In this document: in pieces, positions 26,863-35,865 of the stretch
Layout: the number at the start of each line of letters is the position of its first letter
Position numbering within the stretch: position 1 is the first letter of the stretch
From: Burkholderiaceae bacterium
GTDB taxonomy: Bacteria > Pseudomonadota > Gammaproteobacteria > Burkholderiales > Burkholderiaceae_D
DNA length: 63,725 bases
Reading direction: 5' to 3'
Assembly (NCBI GenBank): GCA_018882935.1
Contig: VERA01000004.1
Location: forward strand, 1 to 63,725
Made by a program: the position numbers and the translations under genes
The notes under the pieces: model-generated
Seen by the model: only the letters and a program-made list of their open reading frames with translations
Database searches by the model: none
Told to the model about the DNA's origin: nothing

Positions 26863-29592
26863 ATGCCGATCAGTTGCCATTTCATCCCGCCCGGTGCTCA
26901 ATTTTGGGCTCAAGCGGCACAGCGGCTGATTGAACGGTCCGCTGCAAGCCAGGTACCGATAGCCTCTTGCATTGTCATGGTGCCGAGCCCGGCGCACGGC
27001 ATGCTGCTCAAGCATGGCCTGAGCGAGCGATTAGGTCAGAGCTTCATACCGCCGCTGATTCGTACCTTGGATGATTACTTGAGGCTGCAGGCGCCGGATG
27101 ATGACCTCGCCGCAGCGGCCAGTAAAGCCGAACGATTACTTGCGTTATACGCATCGCTGCGTCAAACAGCTTGGCTGAAGAAGCTTTTCTCGGCCCGTCG
27201 CAATACCGATTTACTGCCGTTGGCGCAAACCCTGATTGCCATGTCAGATGAGCTGACACATGCGCTGCTGCCCAGCGCCTTGTTGCAACCGGAATCGGTC
27301 GATGATCGTTGGCGTTCAGCACTGGCGCAGCTATCTCCACGCGGTATGACGCTGTTGTCGGATGAGGCGCAGCTGGTCTGGCAGCTATGGCAGGTGGAGC
27401 GTGATGCGCGTGACCCCGGGGTGATACGTCATCAGATGTTGCAGCGGCTAGCCGCTGAGGCGAACGCACCCTTGACCTGGTTGGCAGTGACCACACCCGA
27501 CGCCATCGAAACCGCATTTTTGACACGCTGGAGTGAGCGCCAACCGGTGGAGAAAATCGCCATCGATTGGCGGCCGCAGGCACTACCTGCGTTGTATGCG
27601 CATAGCTGGCCTGAGCTGCTGTCGACCGATAGCTTGAAGTCGAATTCAACTGACGGCATTGGCACCGCCTCAATCGCGCCAGGCAACGCGCCTGCCGCGC
27701 TCCCGAACGCAGCGGTCTCAACGCCGGGAGGTGTCGCACTTTGTCCGGCATCGAGCATGGAGCAGCAGGCGCAAGCGGCGGCACAGCTGATTGTGAATTG
27801 GGTGCTCGCTGGCCGTCAGCGTATCGCAGTGATCCCGCAAGACCGATTAGTCGCACGTCGCTTGCGCGCATTACTCGAGCGCGCTGACATTGTTGTTGCC
27901 GATGACACAGGCTGGAAACTCTCCACCACGCGCGCGGCAAGTGTGCTGCATGCCTGGATAATGCTGGCAAGCTCGGGCGGTGATGTGATGCGCCTGCTGG
28001 ACTTTGTGCAGTCGCCGTTCCAACAACATCCCGCCTATCAAGATGTCGCGCAACGCAAGGCGATGGAAGCGTCGCTGGTAAGCGCCGGTATTGGTGCGGG
28101 TTGGGAGGCAATCGCAGATGCGCTGCTTGCGCAACCGGAAATTCGCGACTGGGTACTTGGTTTAGCTCGTGAAGCGCAGCGCTACAAAGCGGCGCGCAGC
28201 ATCGGGGCTTGGGTGCAGTCGACGCAGCAGGCACTGCAGTTTGCCGGATTTGTTGAGGCGATGGAGGCCGATAGCGCAGGCGCGCAGGTATTAGCGATGC
28301 TGATGCAACTTGCCGCGCAGACTGAGCATGTGCAGCAAACATTCTCGCTCGCAGAGTGGCGCGCACTGGTCGATCTGCAGCTAGAGCAGACGGTGTTTAT
28401 AGCGTCACGAGATGATGTTCGTGTGATGATGGTGCCGCTTAGCGCGAGTATGCTGCGACAGTTCGATGCTGCGATTGTGCTGAGCGTCGATGCAGAGCAT
28501 TTACCGTCGCGCTCATCCGAGGTCTTGTTTTTTGCAGACGCTGTCCGACGCGAGCTCAACCTCGAGACGCGCGCACAGCGTCAAACTGAGCAGCTCCGGC
28601 AGTTTGCTGCATTGCTGATGAGTTGCCCAGAGGTGGTGCTGTGCTGGCAAGCGACGCGTGATGGCGAGAACATCGCGCCCAGCTCTTGGATACAGCGATT
28701 AGCGTTGACGCTTGCCTTGGCCGACCAGCCGTCATTGCCGTTGGTGCAGCCCGAGATTGCCGTAGTCTCGCTGTCACCGCAGCCAATGCAAGCACCAAGG
28801 CCAGCAGCACCGGCGCTGTTACCCAAGACCTTGTCGGCCAGTGGCTACAACAGCTTGGTGACGTGCCCTTACCAATTTTTTGCGTCGCGCATGCTTGCGC
28901 TGTCACCGCCCGAAGAGCTTGTCGAGTTACCGGAGCGGCGAGACTATGGTCAGTGGTTACATCAGATTTTGCATCGCTACCATGAGGCCCTGCGGCAGTA
29001 CGACACGCCAGCAGATCAGCGGCTGGCGCTGATGGCGAGTATCAGTGATGAAGTATTCGATCAGGTTGTGAGTTGTAATCCGGCTGCGCTGAGCTTTCGC
29101 GCTCGTTGGCTGAAGCGACAGGAACCGTATGTCGCATGGGCGAATCAGCAGCAGCAAGATGGGTGGCAGTTCGCTTTCGGTGAGCAGTGGTATGAGCGAC
29201 TGATCGACTGGGAACAGGGCTCGGTGAAGTTAATCGGCAAGGTCGACAGAGTTGATCAGAATGCATCGGGCGATTCACGCGTGCTTGACTATAAAAGCGG
29301 GCGCAAGCGCTCGCTGCAGGTACGCATCGCTGAGCGTGAAGATCATCAGCTACCGTTTTACGCTTTGCTGGTAGACCCTGCGCCTGACAGCGCAGCCTAT
29401 GTCACGATCGACGAGACCAGACCAGCGACAGTTGAAGCGACCGAGCTCGCTGAGTGGCGCGAGGCCTTGTCGCAGCGCTTGCGCGATCAATTGACTGCTA
29501 TCGGGAAAGGCGCCGCTTTGCCGGCGAATGGCACACTGCAAAACTGCGGTCGTTGCACCATGCGTGGCTTGTGCCGCAAGGGGTTGTGGTGA
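26863..29592 (+). CDS. AddB-like PD-(D/E)XK nuclease, DNA repair
   Basis: The 909-residue protein looks like the AddB partner of a helicase-nuclease that processes double-strand breaks for recombination. The N-terminal part is a degenerate helicase fold. The C-terminal nuclease shows the PD-(D/E)XK core VLDYKSG (Asp809, Lys811) and a downstream QLPFY. Four cysteines (668 in TCPYQFF; 895, 898 and 904 in NCGRCTMRGLC) match the iron-sulfur staple of AddB. No Walker A is seen. Its stop overlaps the start of the helicase gene as GTGA. RecB-like nucleases of other kinds are the alternative. Confidence 0.88.
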   Translation: MPISCHFIPPGAQFWAQAAQRLIERSAASQVPIASCIVMVPSPAHGMLLKHGLSERLGQSFIPPLIRTLDDYLRLQAPDDDLAAAASKAERLLALYASLRQTAWLKKLFSARRNTDLLPLAQTLIAMSDELTHALLPSALLQPESVDDRWRSALAQLSPRGMTLLSDEAQLVWQLWQVERDARDPGVIRHQMLQRLAAEANAPLTWLAVTTPDAIETAFLTRWSERQPVEKIAIDWRPQALPALYAHSWPELLSTDSLKSNSTDGIGTASIAPGNAPAALPNAAVSTPGGVALCPASSMEQQAQAAAQLIVNWVLAGRQRIAVIPQDRLVARRLRALLERADIVVADDTGWKLSTTRAASVLHAWIMLASSGGDVMRLLDFVQSPFQQHPAYQDVAQRKAMEASLVSAGIGAGWEAIADALLAQPEIRDWVLGLAREAQRYKAARSIGAWVQSTQQALQFAGFVEAMEADSAGAQVLAMLMQLAAQTEHVQQTFSLAEWRALVDLQLEQTVFIASRDDVRVMMVPLSASMLRQFDAAIVLSVDAEHLPSRSSEVLFFADAVRRELNLETRAQRQTEQLRQFAALLMSCPEVVLCWQATRDGENIAPSSWIQRLALTLALADQPSLPLVQPEIAVVSLSPQPMQAPRPAAPALLPKTLSASGYNSLVTCPYQFFASRMLALSPPEELVELPERRDYGQWLHQILHRYHEALRQYDTPADQRLALMASISDEVFDQVVSCNPAALSFRARWLKRQEPYVAWANQQQQDGWQFAFGEQWYERLIDWEQGSVKLIGKVDRVDQNASGDSRVLDYKSGRKRSLQVRIAEREDHQLPFYALLVDPAPDSAAYVTIDETRPATVEATELAEWREALSQRLRDQLTAIGKGAALPANGTLQNCGRCTMRGLCRKGLW

Positions 29593-32500
29593 ATCCAGAC
29601 GAGCAGCGCAGCGCTGACGGTGAGCCGGTAAGCCCGGAGCAATTTACTCGCCTGGCGGCAGACCCCAGCCGCTCGGTAGTCGTAGAGGCGTGCGCCGGTA
29701 GTGGCAAGACATGGCTGCTGGTATCACGCATGCTGCGTCTACTCCTCGCAGGCGCACAACCCGCCGAAATGTTGGCGATCACATTCACGCGCAAGGCCGC
29801 TGATGAAATGCGCGATCGTCTGCTGCGGCTGCTGCGTACGCTGGCACTTGAAAAAAATGATGAGCAGGTCATACACGAGCTGACGCAGCGTGGCCTGCCT
29901 GCGCAGGAGGCACGCCAGCAGCTACCGCGCGCTCGGCAACTGTATGCCGATGTGCTGGCGAGCCCGCATGGTCTGTCCGTAGATACCTTCCACAGCTGGT
30001 TTATTCGTCTGCTACAAGTTGCGCCATTATCTGCAGGCATACCGCATGGGCTGGCGGTAGAGGAAAGCGTGGCTGATCTACGCGAGGCTGCATGGCTGCG
30101 TTTTTTTCGGTCACTCAGCGCGCCTGAAAACCAGCAGGTACATGAGGCGCTGATGACGGTGTACCAACTCGCTGGTGATGTTGGCGGTAAAGATCTGCTG
30201 GACGACTTTCTTGATCAGCGCGCTGAGTGGGAAATTATGTGCCAGCACACTGAGCCGCAGCTTGAGCTGATCAAGCTCTGTGGGGCCGATGGAGAGCGCG
30301 ATGCGCGGCTGAGTCTGTGGGATGAGCCGCCTGTTTTGGATCTTGCCACGCAGGCTGCGCGAGTGCTTGCGGCTGGCACCGCTACTCAGCAGAACAAAGC
30401 CGCATTAATCGTGCAGGCGATGAGCGCAGCACCATCCGTGCAGGCCTTCGATGATCTGTGTGATGTGTGCCTGACCAAAGACGACAAGCCGCGTGTAATG
30501 AATCTAACCAACGCGCAGCGGGCGGCGTTGCCGGCGCTTGATATAAGCAATTTTCAGGCGCGTTGGGAAGCGCTATGCGAGGCATTGATCAGTCTGCGCG
30601 TGCGCAGTACCGAGCTGACGGTACGGCAGCTGAACCTTGCAGTTTTTGTGGTTGGCACGGCGTTGATCGAGCATTACCAGGCTATCAAGACCGAGCAGGG
30701 CAAGATGGACTTTGCTGATCTGGAATTACACGCCTGGCGCCTGCTCACCAACCCCGAGCACGCAGCGTATCTGCATGCGCGTATAGACGCGCGCTATAAA
30801 CATATCTTGATCGATGAGTTTCAGGATACCAATCCGTTGCAGTGGCAAATTGTGCGTGCGTGGTTGGAGGCCTACGGCCATGATGCGCAACGACCCAGCG
30901 TGTTCATTGTGGGCGACCCCAAGCAATCAATTTATCGTTTTCGGCGCGCCGAGCCGCGTGTATTTCAATCGGCGCGCGCGCTGCTACGTACTTACGGCGC
31001 GGTCGAACTGCGTACCAGCGTAACCTACCGAAACGCACCTGCAATTGTCGACCTGCTGAACTTGACGATGCAGAAAAACTCGCTCTACGCGCCACAAGTC
31101 ACCGCGAGTAGCGATCACGGCGCTGTATGGCGTTTGCCGCTCATGAATGAAGAGGTGGTATCAGCGCCAGCCACCGAGCGTCTTGCGTTACGCGACCCAC
31201 TAGTGCAGGCAGCCGTCGAGATGGATGATCGGCGCCGTGAGCAAGAGGCTATCCAAGTCGGGCAAGCGCTGCGGCAGGCGCGTGACTTGTTTCAGCATGA
31301 GGGGCAGCCGCTGCGTTGGGCGAACATGATGATTCTGGTGCGCAGCCGCACCCACTTGCTCTCGTACGAGCGCGGATTACGATCGGTCGGTATTCCATTC
31401 ATTAGCAGCCGCACCGGTGGCTTGCTGGATACGCTCGAGGCCAATGATCTGATTGCGCTGCTGCGCTGGTTGCTGATGCCAGCCGATGATCTTGCGCTGG
31501 CCAGTATCTTGAAATCGCCGATCGGTGCTTGTACCGATCAGGATTTGATTGCGTTGGCTGCCGATACGCGTCATGCCCATTGGTGGCCGCGGCTGCAGCA
31601 CATGGTAAGCGAGAAAACAGCTCATGCAGCGCTGATCCGCGTGCATGACCTGCTGGTGCGATGGTTATCTTATGCATCTTATTTGCCCGTGCATGATCTA
31701 CTCGATCGAGTGATTCACGAGGGAGAGCTGTTGCAGCGCTACGCGGTTGCTTCGCCATCGGAAACCCGCGCACAAGTTCTGGGCAACCTGGAGGCATTTG
31801 TTGCGTTGTCATTGGCCTTGGATGCCGGCCGCTACCCGAGTATTACGCGCTTTCTTGAACATCTACGGCGGCGCCAGCGTGGTAGTGAGCGCGATGCGCC
31901 AGATGAGGCCGAAGTCGACGCGGCGACGGATGCAGTGCGCATCATGACAATTCATTCTGCCAAAGGCCTGGAGGCCGAGCTGGTTGTCTTGATGGGTACG
32001 AACCACAGTGATGCCGGTGCAGACAGAGCAGGCGTGCTATGTGATTGGCCGCAGGATTCCCCGGCGCCGATGCATTTTTCTGTATTTGGTAAAAAAGCGG
32101 AACGAGGCCTCGCACGTGCCGAGCTATTCGAACAAGAAGAAAAATTCAGGCAACAAGAAAATTGGAATTTATTGTATGTGGCCGCAACTCGCGCCCGGCA
32201 GCTTCTGATAATCAGCGGCACGCACTCGGGCAAGCAAGACCAACAGGGCGTAACTTCCGATAGTTGGTACCAGCGATTACTAATAGCCCCGGAGTTCTTG
32301 TCAGCGCCCGCGCCGCTGTCTGAACCTGCCGCTACCGCGCCGATCTCGCTGCCCCTATTCATACCGCCATCGCTTGCAGTTAATGCCAAATCAACGACAC
32401 CCGATAACGAGGCCACGTTAGAAGGTAAGCGGCTGCACGCGCTGATGGAGCGCCTGACTGTAAATGGTCGATGGCCGATCGCGATACCCGAGGCCAAGCG

Positions 32501-32873
32501 CGCAGCGCGCTGGCTGATGTGTAGTGAGTCAGAGGCGCGCATCGTGTGCGAGCAGGCGCACCGTATTTTGTCGCGCGATGAGTTAAAACATTTTTTCGAC
32601 GCAAGGCTGTACTCCTTTGCACGTAATGAAGTAGAGATGGTTCATAACGGAGAGTGGATGCGTATTGATCGCTTGGTTGGTTTCGAGGATGCCGTGTGGG
32701 TGCTTGACTACAAACGTCATCTGCTGGAACAACAGCAAGCGGACTACTGGCAGCAACTTGCGCGCTACCGAGAGGCCTGTCTGGCGCTATTTCCGGGCAA
32801 GGCTGTGTACACCGCGCTGATTACCGTGGATGGCCGTATGTGGCAGCCTGATCAATCCAATAGCGCCCACTAA
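29589..32873 (+). CDS. AddA-like UvrD-family helicase-nuclease
   Basis: The ~1094-residue protein has all the superfamily 1A helicase motifs: Walker A ACAGSGKT at 34-41, motif II LIDEFQDTNPLQW near 415, VGDPKQSIYRFR near 440, and ATRAR near 870. A C-terminal RecB-type nuclease follows with VWVLDYKRH. This is the AddA layout. I chose GTG 29589 because it overlaps the AddB-like stop as GTGA, follows an AGGGG-like site, and gives the normal short lead before Walker A; the longer frame lies inside the upstream gene. The pair should replace RecBCD for break repair. Confidence 0.9.
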   Translation: MNPDEQRSADGEPVSPEQFTRLAADPSRSVVVEACAGSGKTWLLVSRMLRLLLAGAQPAEMLAITFTRKAADEMRDRLLRLLRTLALEKNDEQVIHELTQRGLPAQEARQQLPRARQLYADVLASPHGLSVDTFHSWFIRLLQVAPLSAGIPHGLAVEESVADLREAAWLRFFRSLSAPENQQVHEALMTVYQLAGDVGGKDLLDDFLDQRAEWEIMCQHTEPQLELIKLCGADGERDARLSLWDEPPVLDLATQAARVLAAGTATQQNKAALIVQAMSAAPSVQAFDDLCDVCLTKDDKPRVMNLTNAQRAALPALDISNFQARWEALCEALISLRVRSTELTVRQLNLAVFVVGTALIEHYQAIKTEQGKMDFADLELHAWRLLTNPEHAAYLHARIDARYKHILIDEFQDTNPLQWQIVRAWLEAYGHDAQRPSVFIVGDPKQSIYRFRRAEPRVFQSARALLRTYGAVELRTSVTYRNAPAIVDLLNLTMQKNSLYAPQVTASSDHGAVWRLPLMNEEVVSAPATERLALRDPLVQAAVEMDDRRREQEAIQVGQALRQARDLFQHEGQPLRWANMMILVRSRTHLLSYERGLRSVGIPFISSRTGGLLDTLEANDLIALLRWLLMPADDLALASILKSPIGACTDQDLIALAADTRHAHWWPRLQHMVSEKTAHAALIRVHDLLVRWLSYASYLPVHDLLDRVIHEGELLQRYAVASPSETRAQVLGNLEAFVALSLALDAGRYPSITRFLEHLRRRQRGSERDAPDEAEVDAATDAVRIMTIHSAKGLEAELVVLMGTNHSDAGADRAGVLCDWPQDSPAPMHFSVFGKKAERGLARAELFEQEEKFRQQENWNLLYVAATRARQLLIISGTHSGKQDQQGVTSDSWYQRLLIAPEFLSAPAPLSEPAATAPISLPLFIPPSLAVNAKSTTPDNEATLEGKRLHALMERLTVNGRWPIAIPEAKRAARWLMCSESEARIVCEQAHRILSRDELKHFFDARLYSFARNEVEMVHNGEWMRIDRLVGFEDAVWVLDYKRHLLEQQQADYWQQLARYREACLALFPGKAVYTALITVDGRMWQPDQSNSAH

Positions 32874-32952
32874 GCCGTAGTTCGGTGCGAAACTGATAAC
32901 TTTCTTATCCGAATATACCTGATGAAGTTTCGATGACAAGTGCCTGAATGTA

Positions 32953-32982
32953 TTGACGGAAATTCTTCTGCACGACTATAGT
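32953..32982 (+). promoter_or_regulatory. Strong sigma-70 promoter before the ZapB-like gene
   Basis: TTGACG (32953-32958) and TATAGT (32977-32982) are spaced by 18 nt. The expected start of transcription (32988-32990) falls on the ATG of the ZapB-like gene, so the mRNA may be leaderless. Confidence 0.6.
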
Positions 32983-32987
32983 GCCGC

Positions 32988-33203
32988 ATGATTTTCGATT
33001 TCCAATCCCTGTTCGATAAGGTCAAGCAATTGACCGATATGGCGCAAAGCTTACGCAGCGAGAACGCGTCTTTACGTAATGAAATCGCTGTGCTGGTGGA
33101 CCATAACGCCAAGCTCGAGCAGCGCATGCAGGAGGCGCATGATCGGGTGGCAAAGTTGATTGAGCAGCTGCCGGCCGCTGAAACTGATAGAGAAGCCGCA
33201 TGA
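32988..33203 (+). CDS. Short coiled-coil cell-division protein, ZapB-like
   Basis: The 71-residue product is almost entirely a predicted coiled coil (FDKVKQLTDMAQSLRSENAS, then LRNEIAVLVDHNAKLEQRMQEA with heptad leucines). This matches the short proteins usually found before zapA in Betaproteobacteria, which are thought to act with FtsZ-ring proteins. Its stop overlaps zapA by 4 nt (ATGA). No ribosome site precedes the ATG. The assignment rests on coiled-coil form and position. Confidence 0.82.
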   Translation: MIFDFQSLFDKVKQLTDMAQSLRSENASLRNEIAVLVDHNAKLEQRMQEAHDRVAKLIEQLPAAETDREAA

Positions 33204-33511
33204 CCACGCTTGACGTTACCATCATGGGCCAAGCCTACCGTTTAGCCTGCAAGGAGGGCGAAGAGTTGGCGCTGAAGCAGGCGGTCGCTTACCTGGATGA
33301 GCGCATGAATGCAGTGCGCGAGGCCGGCAAAGTGAAGGGTACTGACAGAATTGCGGTGATGGTTGCTTTAGGCATTGCAGCAGACTATCTTGCGACGCGC
33401 ATCACCGATGGACCATTAGCCGACTTGCCAGTGGCAGAAGTGCGCGAAAAAATCAATGCGATGCATGCGCTGCTTGACGCTGCTCTAGCGCCGCAAGAAA
33501 GATTGTTTTAA
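33200..33511 (+). CDS. zapA: Cell division protein ZapA
   Basis: ZapA binds and bundles FtsZ filaments at midcell. The 103-residue protein has the N-terminal FtsZ-binding domain (TLDVTIMGQAYRLACKEGEE, residues 3-22) and a C-terminal helical dimerisation region. The text VAYLDERMNAVREAGKVKGTDRIAVM is typical. It overlaps the ZapB-like gene and is followed by the 6S RNA gene, the standard order. Confidence 0.93.
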   Translation: MTTLDVTIMGQAYRLACKEGEELALKQAVAYLDERMNAVREAGKVKGTDRIAVMVALGIAADYLATRITDGPLADLPVAEVREKINAMHALLDAALAPQERLF

Positions 33512-33536
33512 TCGCGTTTTTTGCGTGAGGTGTGAG

Positions 33537-33564
33537 TTGACACATGATGGGATTACGGTAGACT
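33537..33564 (+). promoter_or_regulatory. Sigma-70 promoter of 6S RNA
   Basis: A perfect TTGACA (33537-33542) and TAGACT (33559-33564) are 16 nt apart. The predicted start near 33571 coincides with the first paired base of the 6S RNA closing stem. Confidence 0.65.
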
Positions 33565-33570
33565 GAGCTC

Positions 33571-33740
33571 TCCTGCCGTGTACGCGTTTGCCATATATTC
33601 CTTGAACCATTCACGCGCATCGGCTGCGGGATTCGTTTAGTAGGCGTGAGCGTCGCTCGTCCGACGATCCCAATACTGAACTACTGTGGCCACCTTGAAC
33701 CGAAAGGTTCGGGATGCCGGCTAGCGGCACAGGCGGGACT
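33571..33740 (+). ncRNA. ssrS: 6S RNA
   Basis: This RNA imitates an open promoter and holds the sigma-70 RNA polymerase in stationary phase. The ends pair: TCCTGCC (33571-33577) with GGCGGGA (33732-33738), then GTG/CAC around one bulged base. The conserved 5' text GCCATATATTCCTTGAACC and the 3' half CACCTTGAACC with GGTTC-GGATGCCG are those of proteobacterial 6S. The position between zapA and the EVE gene is conserved in Betaproteobacteria. The exact 3' end is uncertain by several bases. Confidence 0.88.
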
Positions 33741-33747
33741 TTTTTCT

Positions 33748-33782
33748 GGCGGTTGCATGCGTTAAGCTGCAACCGCTTTTTC
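33748..33782 (+). terminator. Rho-independent terminator after 6S RNA
   Basis: GCGGTTGCA (33749-33757) pairs perfectly with TGCAACCGC (33768-33776), and TTTTT follows at 33777-33781. It lies only 22 nt before the EVE gene start. Confidence 0.88.
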
Positions 33783-33803
33783 ATTTGCGATGACAACAAC
33801 ACG

Positions 33804-34262
33804 ATGCGTTATTGGTTGATGAAATCCGAGCCGGATGAGACCAGCATTGATGACGCCTTATCCGCCCAGGATGCGAGCGTGGCCTGGACAGGGGTGCGCA
33901 ACTATCAGGCGCGGAATTTCATGCGTGATGCAATGCAGGTCGGTGATGGTGTGCTGTTTTATCACTCCAGCTGCGCCGAGCCGGGTATTGCGGGTATCGC
34001 CGAGGTAGCGAGCACCAGCTACCCGGACCCTACGCAATTCGATCCTCGTAGCCCCTATTTCGATGCATCCGCCACACCCGAGCAGCCGCGCTGGTTGTTG
34101 GTAGATGTTCGCGCCTTGAGGAAGACGCGGCTCATTTCATTATCGGAGTTGCGAACACATCCCGCGCTGTCGGACATGATTGTGCTGAAACGCGGTAACC
34201 GCTTATCGATTACGCCGGTCACTGAAGCAGAGTGGCGCTTCATCCTGCAGCGCTTGGTGTGA
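33804..34262 (+). CDS. EVE domain protein
   Basis: The 152-residue protein is a single EVE domain (PUA/YTH-like fold), which in other proteins binds modified bases in nucleic acid. The start MRYWLMKSEPDE is the family signature, followed by TGVRNYQARNFMRD and GDGVLFYHSSC, where the binding pocket lies. I chose ATG 33804 because the signature begins there; an earlier frame would run through the terminator. The role of free-standing EVE proteins in bacteria is not settled. Confidence 0.92.
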   Translation: MRYWLMKSEPDETSIDDALSAQDASVAWTGVRNYQARNFMRDAMQVGDGVLFYHSSCAEPGIAGIAEVASTSYPDPTQFDPRSPYFDASATPEQPRWLLVDVRALRKTRLISLSELRTHPALSDMIVLKRGNRLSITPVTEAEWRFILQRLV

Positions 34263-34298
34263 CATTATCCAGAGAAGTGGCTCGAGCGTTTTTATTCA

Positions 34299-35828
34299 CT
34301 AAGCGCTGAACTGTTCTCGCAGAAGATTTTTCTGTACCTTGCCCATGGTGTTACGCGGCAGTTCGTTCACGACATGCACGCGCTTGGGTACCTTGAAGTT
34401 GGCGATAGAGTTCTTCAGCGCGTGAATAATGTCCTGCTCTACCAGTATAGCGCCCGATCGTGCGACTACAATCGCGACTACGGCTTCGCCGAAGTCGGGA
34501 TGAGGTATGCCGATTACTGCAGACTCCATCACACCCGGTAGTTCATCGATCAGAGATTCGATTTCTTTCGGGTAGACGTTATAGCCGCCGGTGATAATCA
34601 AGTCTTTGCTACGTCCCACGATGCTAAGGTAGCCATCATCATCAAAGAAACCAACATCGCCGGTATTGAAATAACCATCGCGCGTAAATTCTTCTGCGGT
34701 CTTGTCGGGCATTTGCCAGTAGCCCTGAAACACATTCGGCCCCTTTACCTGAATCTCGCCCACCATGCCGCTGCCACAAGCGGCTCCATCGGAATCTACG
34801 ACGCGTACTGACACGCCGGGTAGCGCGGGCCCGACGGTGCCGGGTTTGCGCTCACCCTCGTATGGGTTCGAGGTCAGCATCGCAGTTTCGCTCATGCCGT
34901 AGCGCTCGAGAATAGTGTGCCCGGTACGTTCAGCAAATTGTGCGAAGGTGTCGGCAAGTAAAGGCGCAGAGCCTGATACAAACAGCCGCATGTTTTTACA
35001 CAAATCGCGCTTGAACGACTGGTCTGCCAGTAGCCGTACGTAGTAGGTCGGCACACCCATGAACACTGTACAACGTGGCAGGTGGCGAATCACTTCTGCG
35101 CTATCAAATTTCGACAGAAAAATCATTTTGCTGCCGTTGTACAGCGCGCCATGCGCCGCCACGAATAAACCATGAATATGAAAGAGTGGCAGAGCATGGA
35201 GCAGCACGTCATTCTTTTGCCAGTGCCAAACATCATGCAGCACCGCGATATTTGACGCGAGATTGCCGTGGGTTAGCATCGCCCCCTTGCTGCGACCGGT
35301 GGTGCCTGAGGTGTACAAGATAGCGGCCAAGTCATCAGCATGACGATGCACTGTCTCGAAGGTATCGCTGAAATAGACTGCACGTGACAGCAGGCTGCCG
35401 CTATTACGATTTTGGTTGCTGCCTGGTGAAATTTCATCCAGCGTAAAAATATGCGAGGTACCGCGTGCAAACGCTGTCTGCGCAATCCAGCCAAAATTTT
35501 TCGGTGAGCACACCACCACCGACGGTGAGGCATTCTCAATGAAATAAGCCATCTCACCGGCGCGATAGGCGGTATTCAACGGTAAGTAGACGAAGCCGGC
35601 GCGTACCGTGGCGAGATACAGCATTAGCGCCTCGGGTGATTTTTCGACTTGCGCCGCAATCCGTGCACCTGCTGGCAGGTTCAGACTGGCAAACAGATTG
35701 GCGATTTTTGCACTGCCGCGTTCCAGATCGCGCCAGCTGTAGTACAGGCCATGACTGGTTTCTAGCCAGCAGTTATCCAGATCAGCAGGAAAGCGCGCTC
35801 TGAATATGGCGTAAAGATTCATATTCAC
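34299..35828 (-). CDS. matB: Malonyl-CoA synthetase, MatB-like
   Basis: This AMP-forming ligase makes malonyl-CoA from malonate, ATP and CoA. The 509-residue protein has the ATP-binding YTSGTTGRSKGAMLTH near 165-180, ERYGMSETAML near 300, GYFNTGDVGFF near 385 and the catalytic lysine in RNTMGKVQK near 500. The overall text (LPLNTAYRAGEMAYFIENA) matches MatB. A start at 35822 (second Met) is equally possible. No matA decarboxylase is adjacent. Confidence 0.85.
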   Translation of the reverse strand: MNMNLYAIFRARFPADLDNCWLETSHGLYYSWRDLERGSAKIANLFASLNLPAGARIAAQVEKSPEALMLYLATVRAGFVYLPLNTAYRAGEMAYFIENASPSVVVCSPKNFGWIAQTAFARGTSHIFTLDEISPGSNQNRNSGSLLSRAVYFSDTFETVHRHADDLAAILYTSGTTGRSKGAMLTHGNLASNIAVLHDVWHWQKNDVLLHALPLFHIHGLFVAAHGALYNGSKMIFLSKFDSAEVIRHLPRCTVFMGVPTYYVRLLADQSFKRDLCKNMRLFVSGSAPLLADTFAQFAERTGHTILERYGMSETAMLTSNPYEGERKPGTVGPALPGVSVRVVDSDGAACGSGMVGEIQVKGPNVFQGYWQMPDKTAEEFTRDGYFNTGDVGFFDDDGYLSIVGRSKDLIITGGYNVYPKEIESLIDELPGVMESAVIGIPHPDFGEAVVAIVVARSGAILVEQDIIHALKNSIANFKVPKRVHVVNELPRNTMGKVQKNLLREQFSA

Positions 35829-35865
35829 GATGCGTTATTGAATACCCAAAAGCGCATGCAGTACC

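Noticed and set aside
27044-28366. 440-residue ORF on the minus strand inside the AddB-like gene
   Set aside because: Very basic, low-complexity composition rich in Arg, Ala and Ser, and antisense to a gene with clear motifs. It is a shadow of high-GC codon use.
29498-30040. 180-residue minus-strand ORF across the AddB/AddA junction
   Set aside because: Ser/Arg-rich shadow of the helicase Walker A region; no family text.
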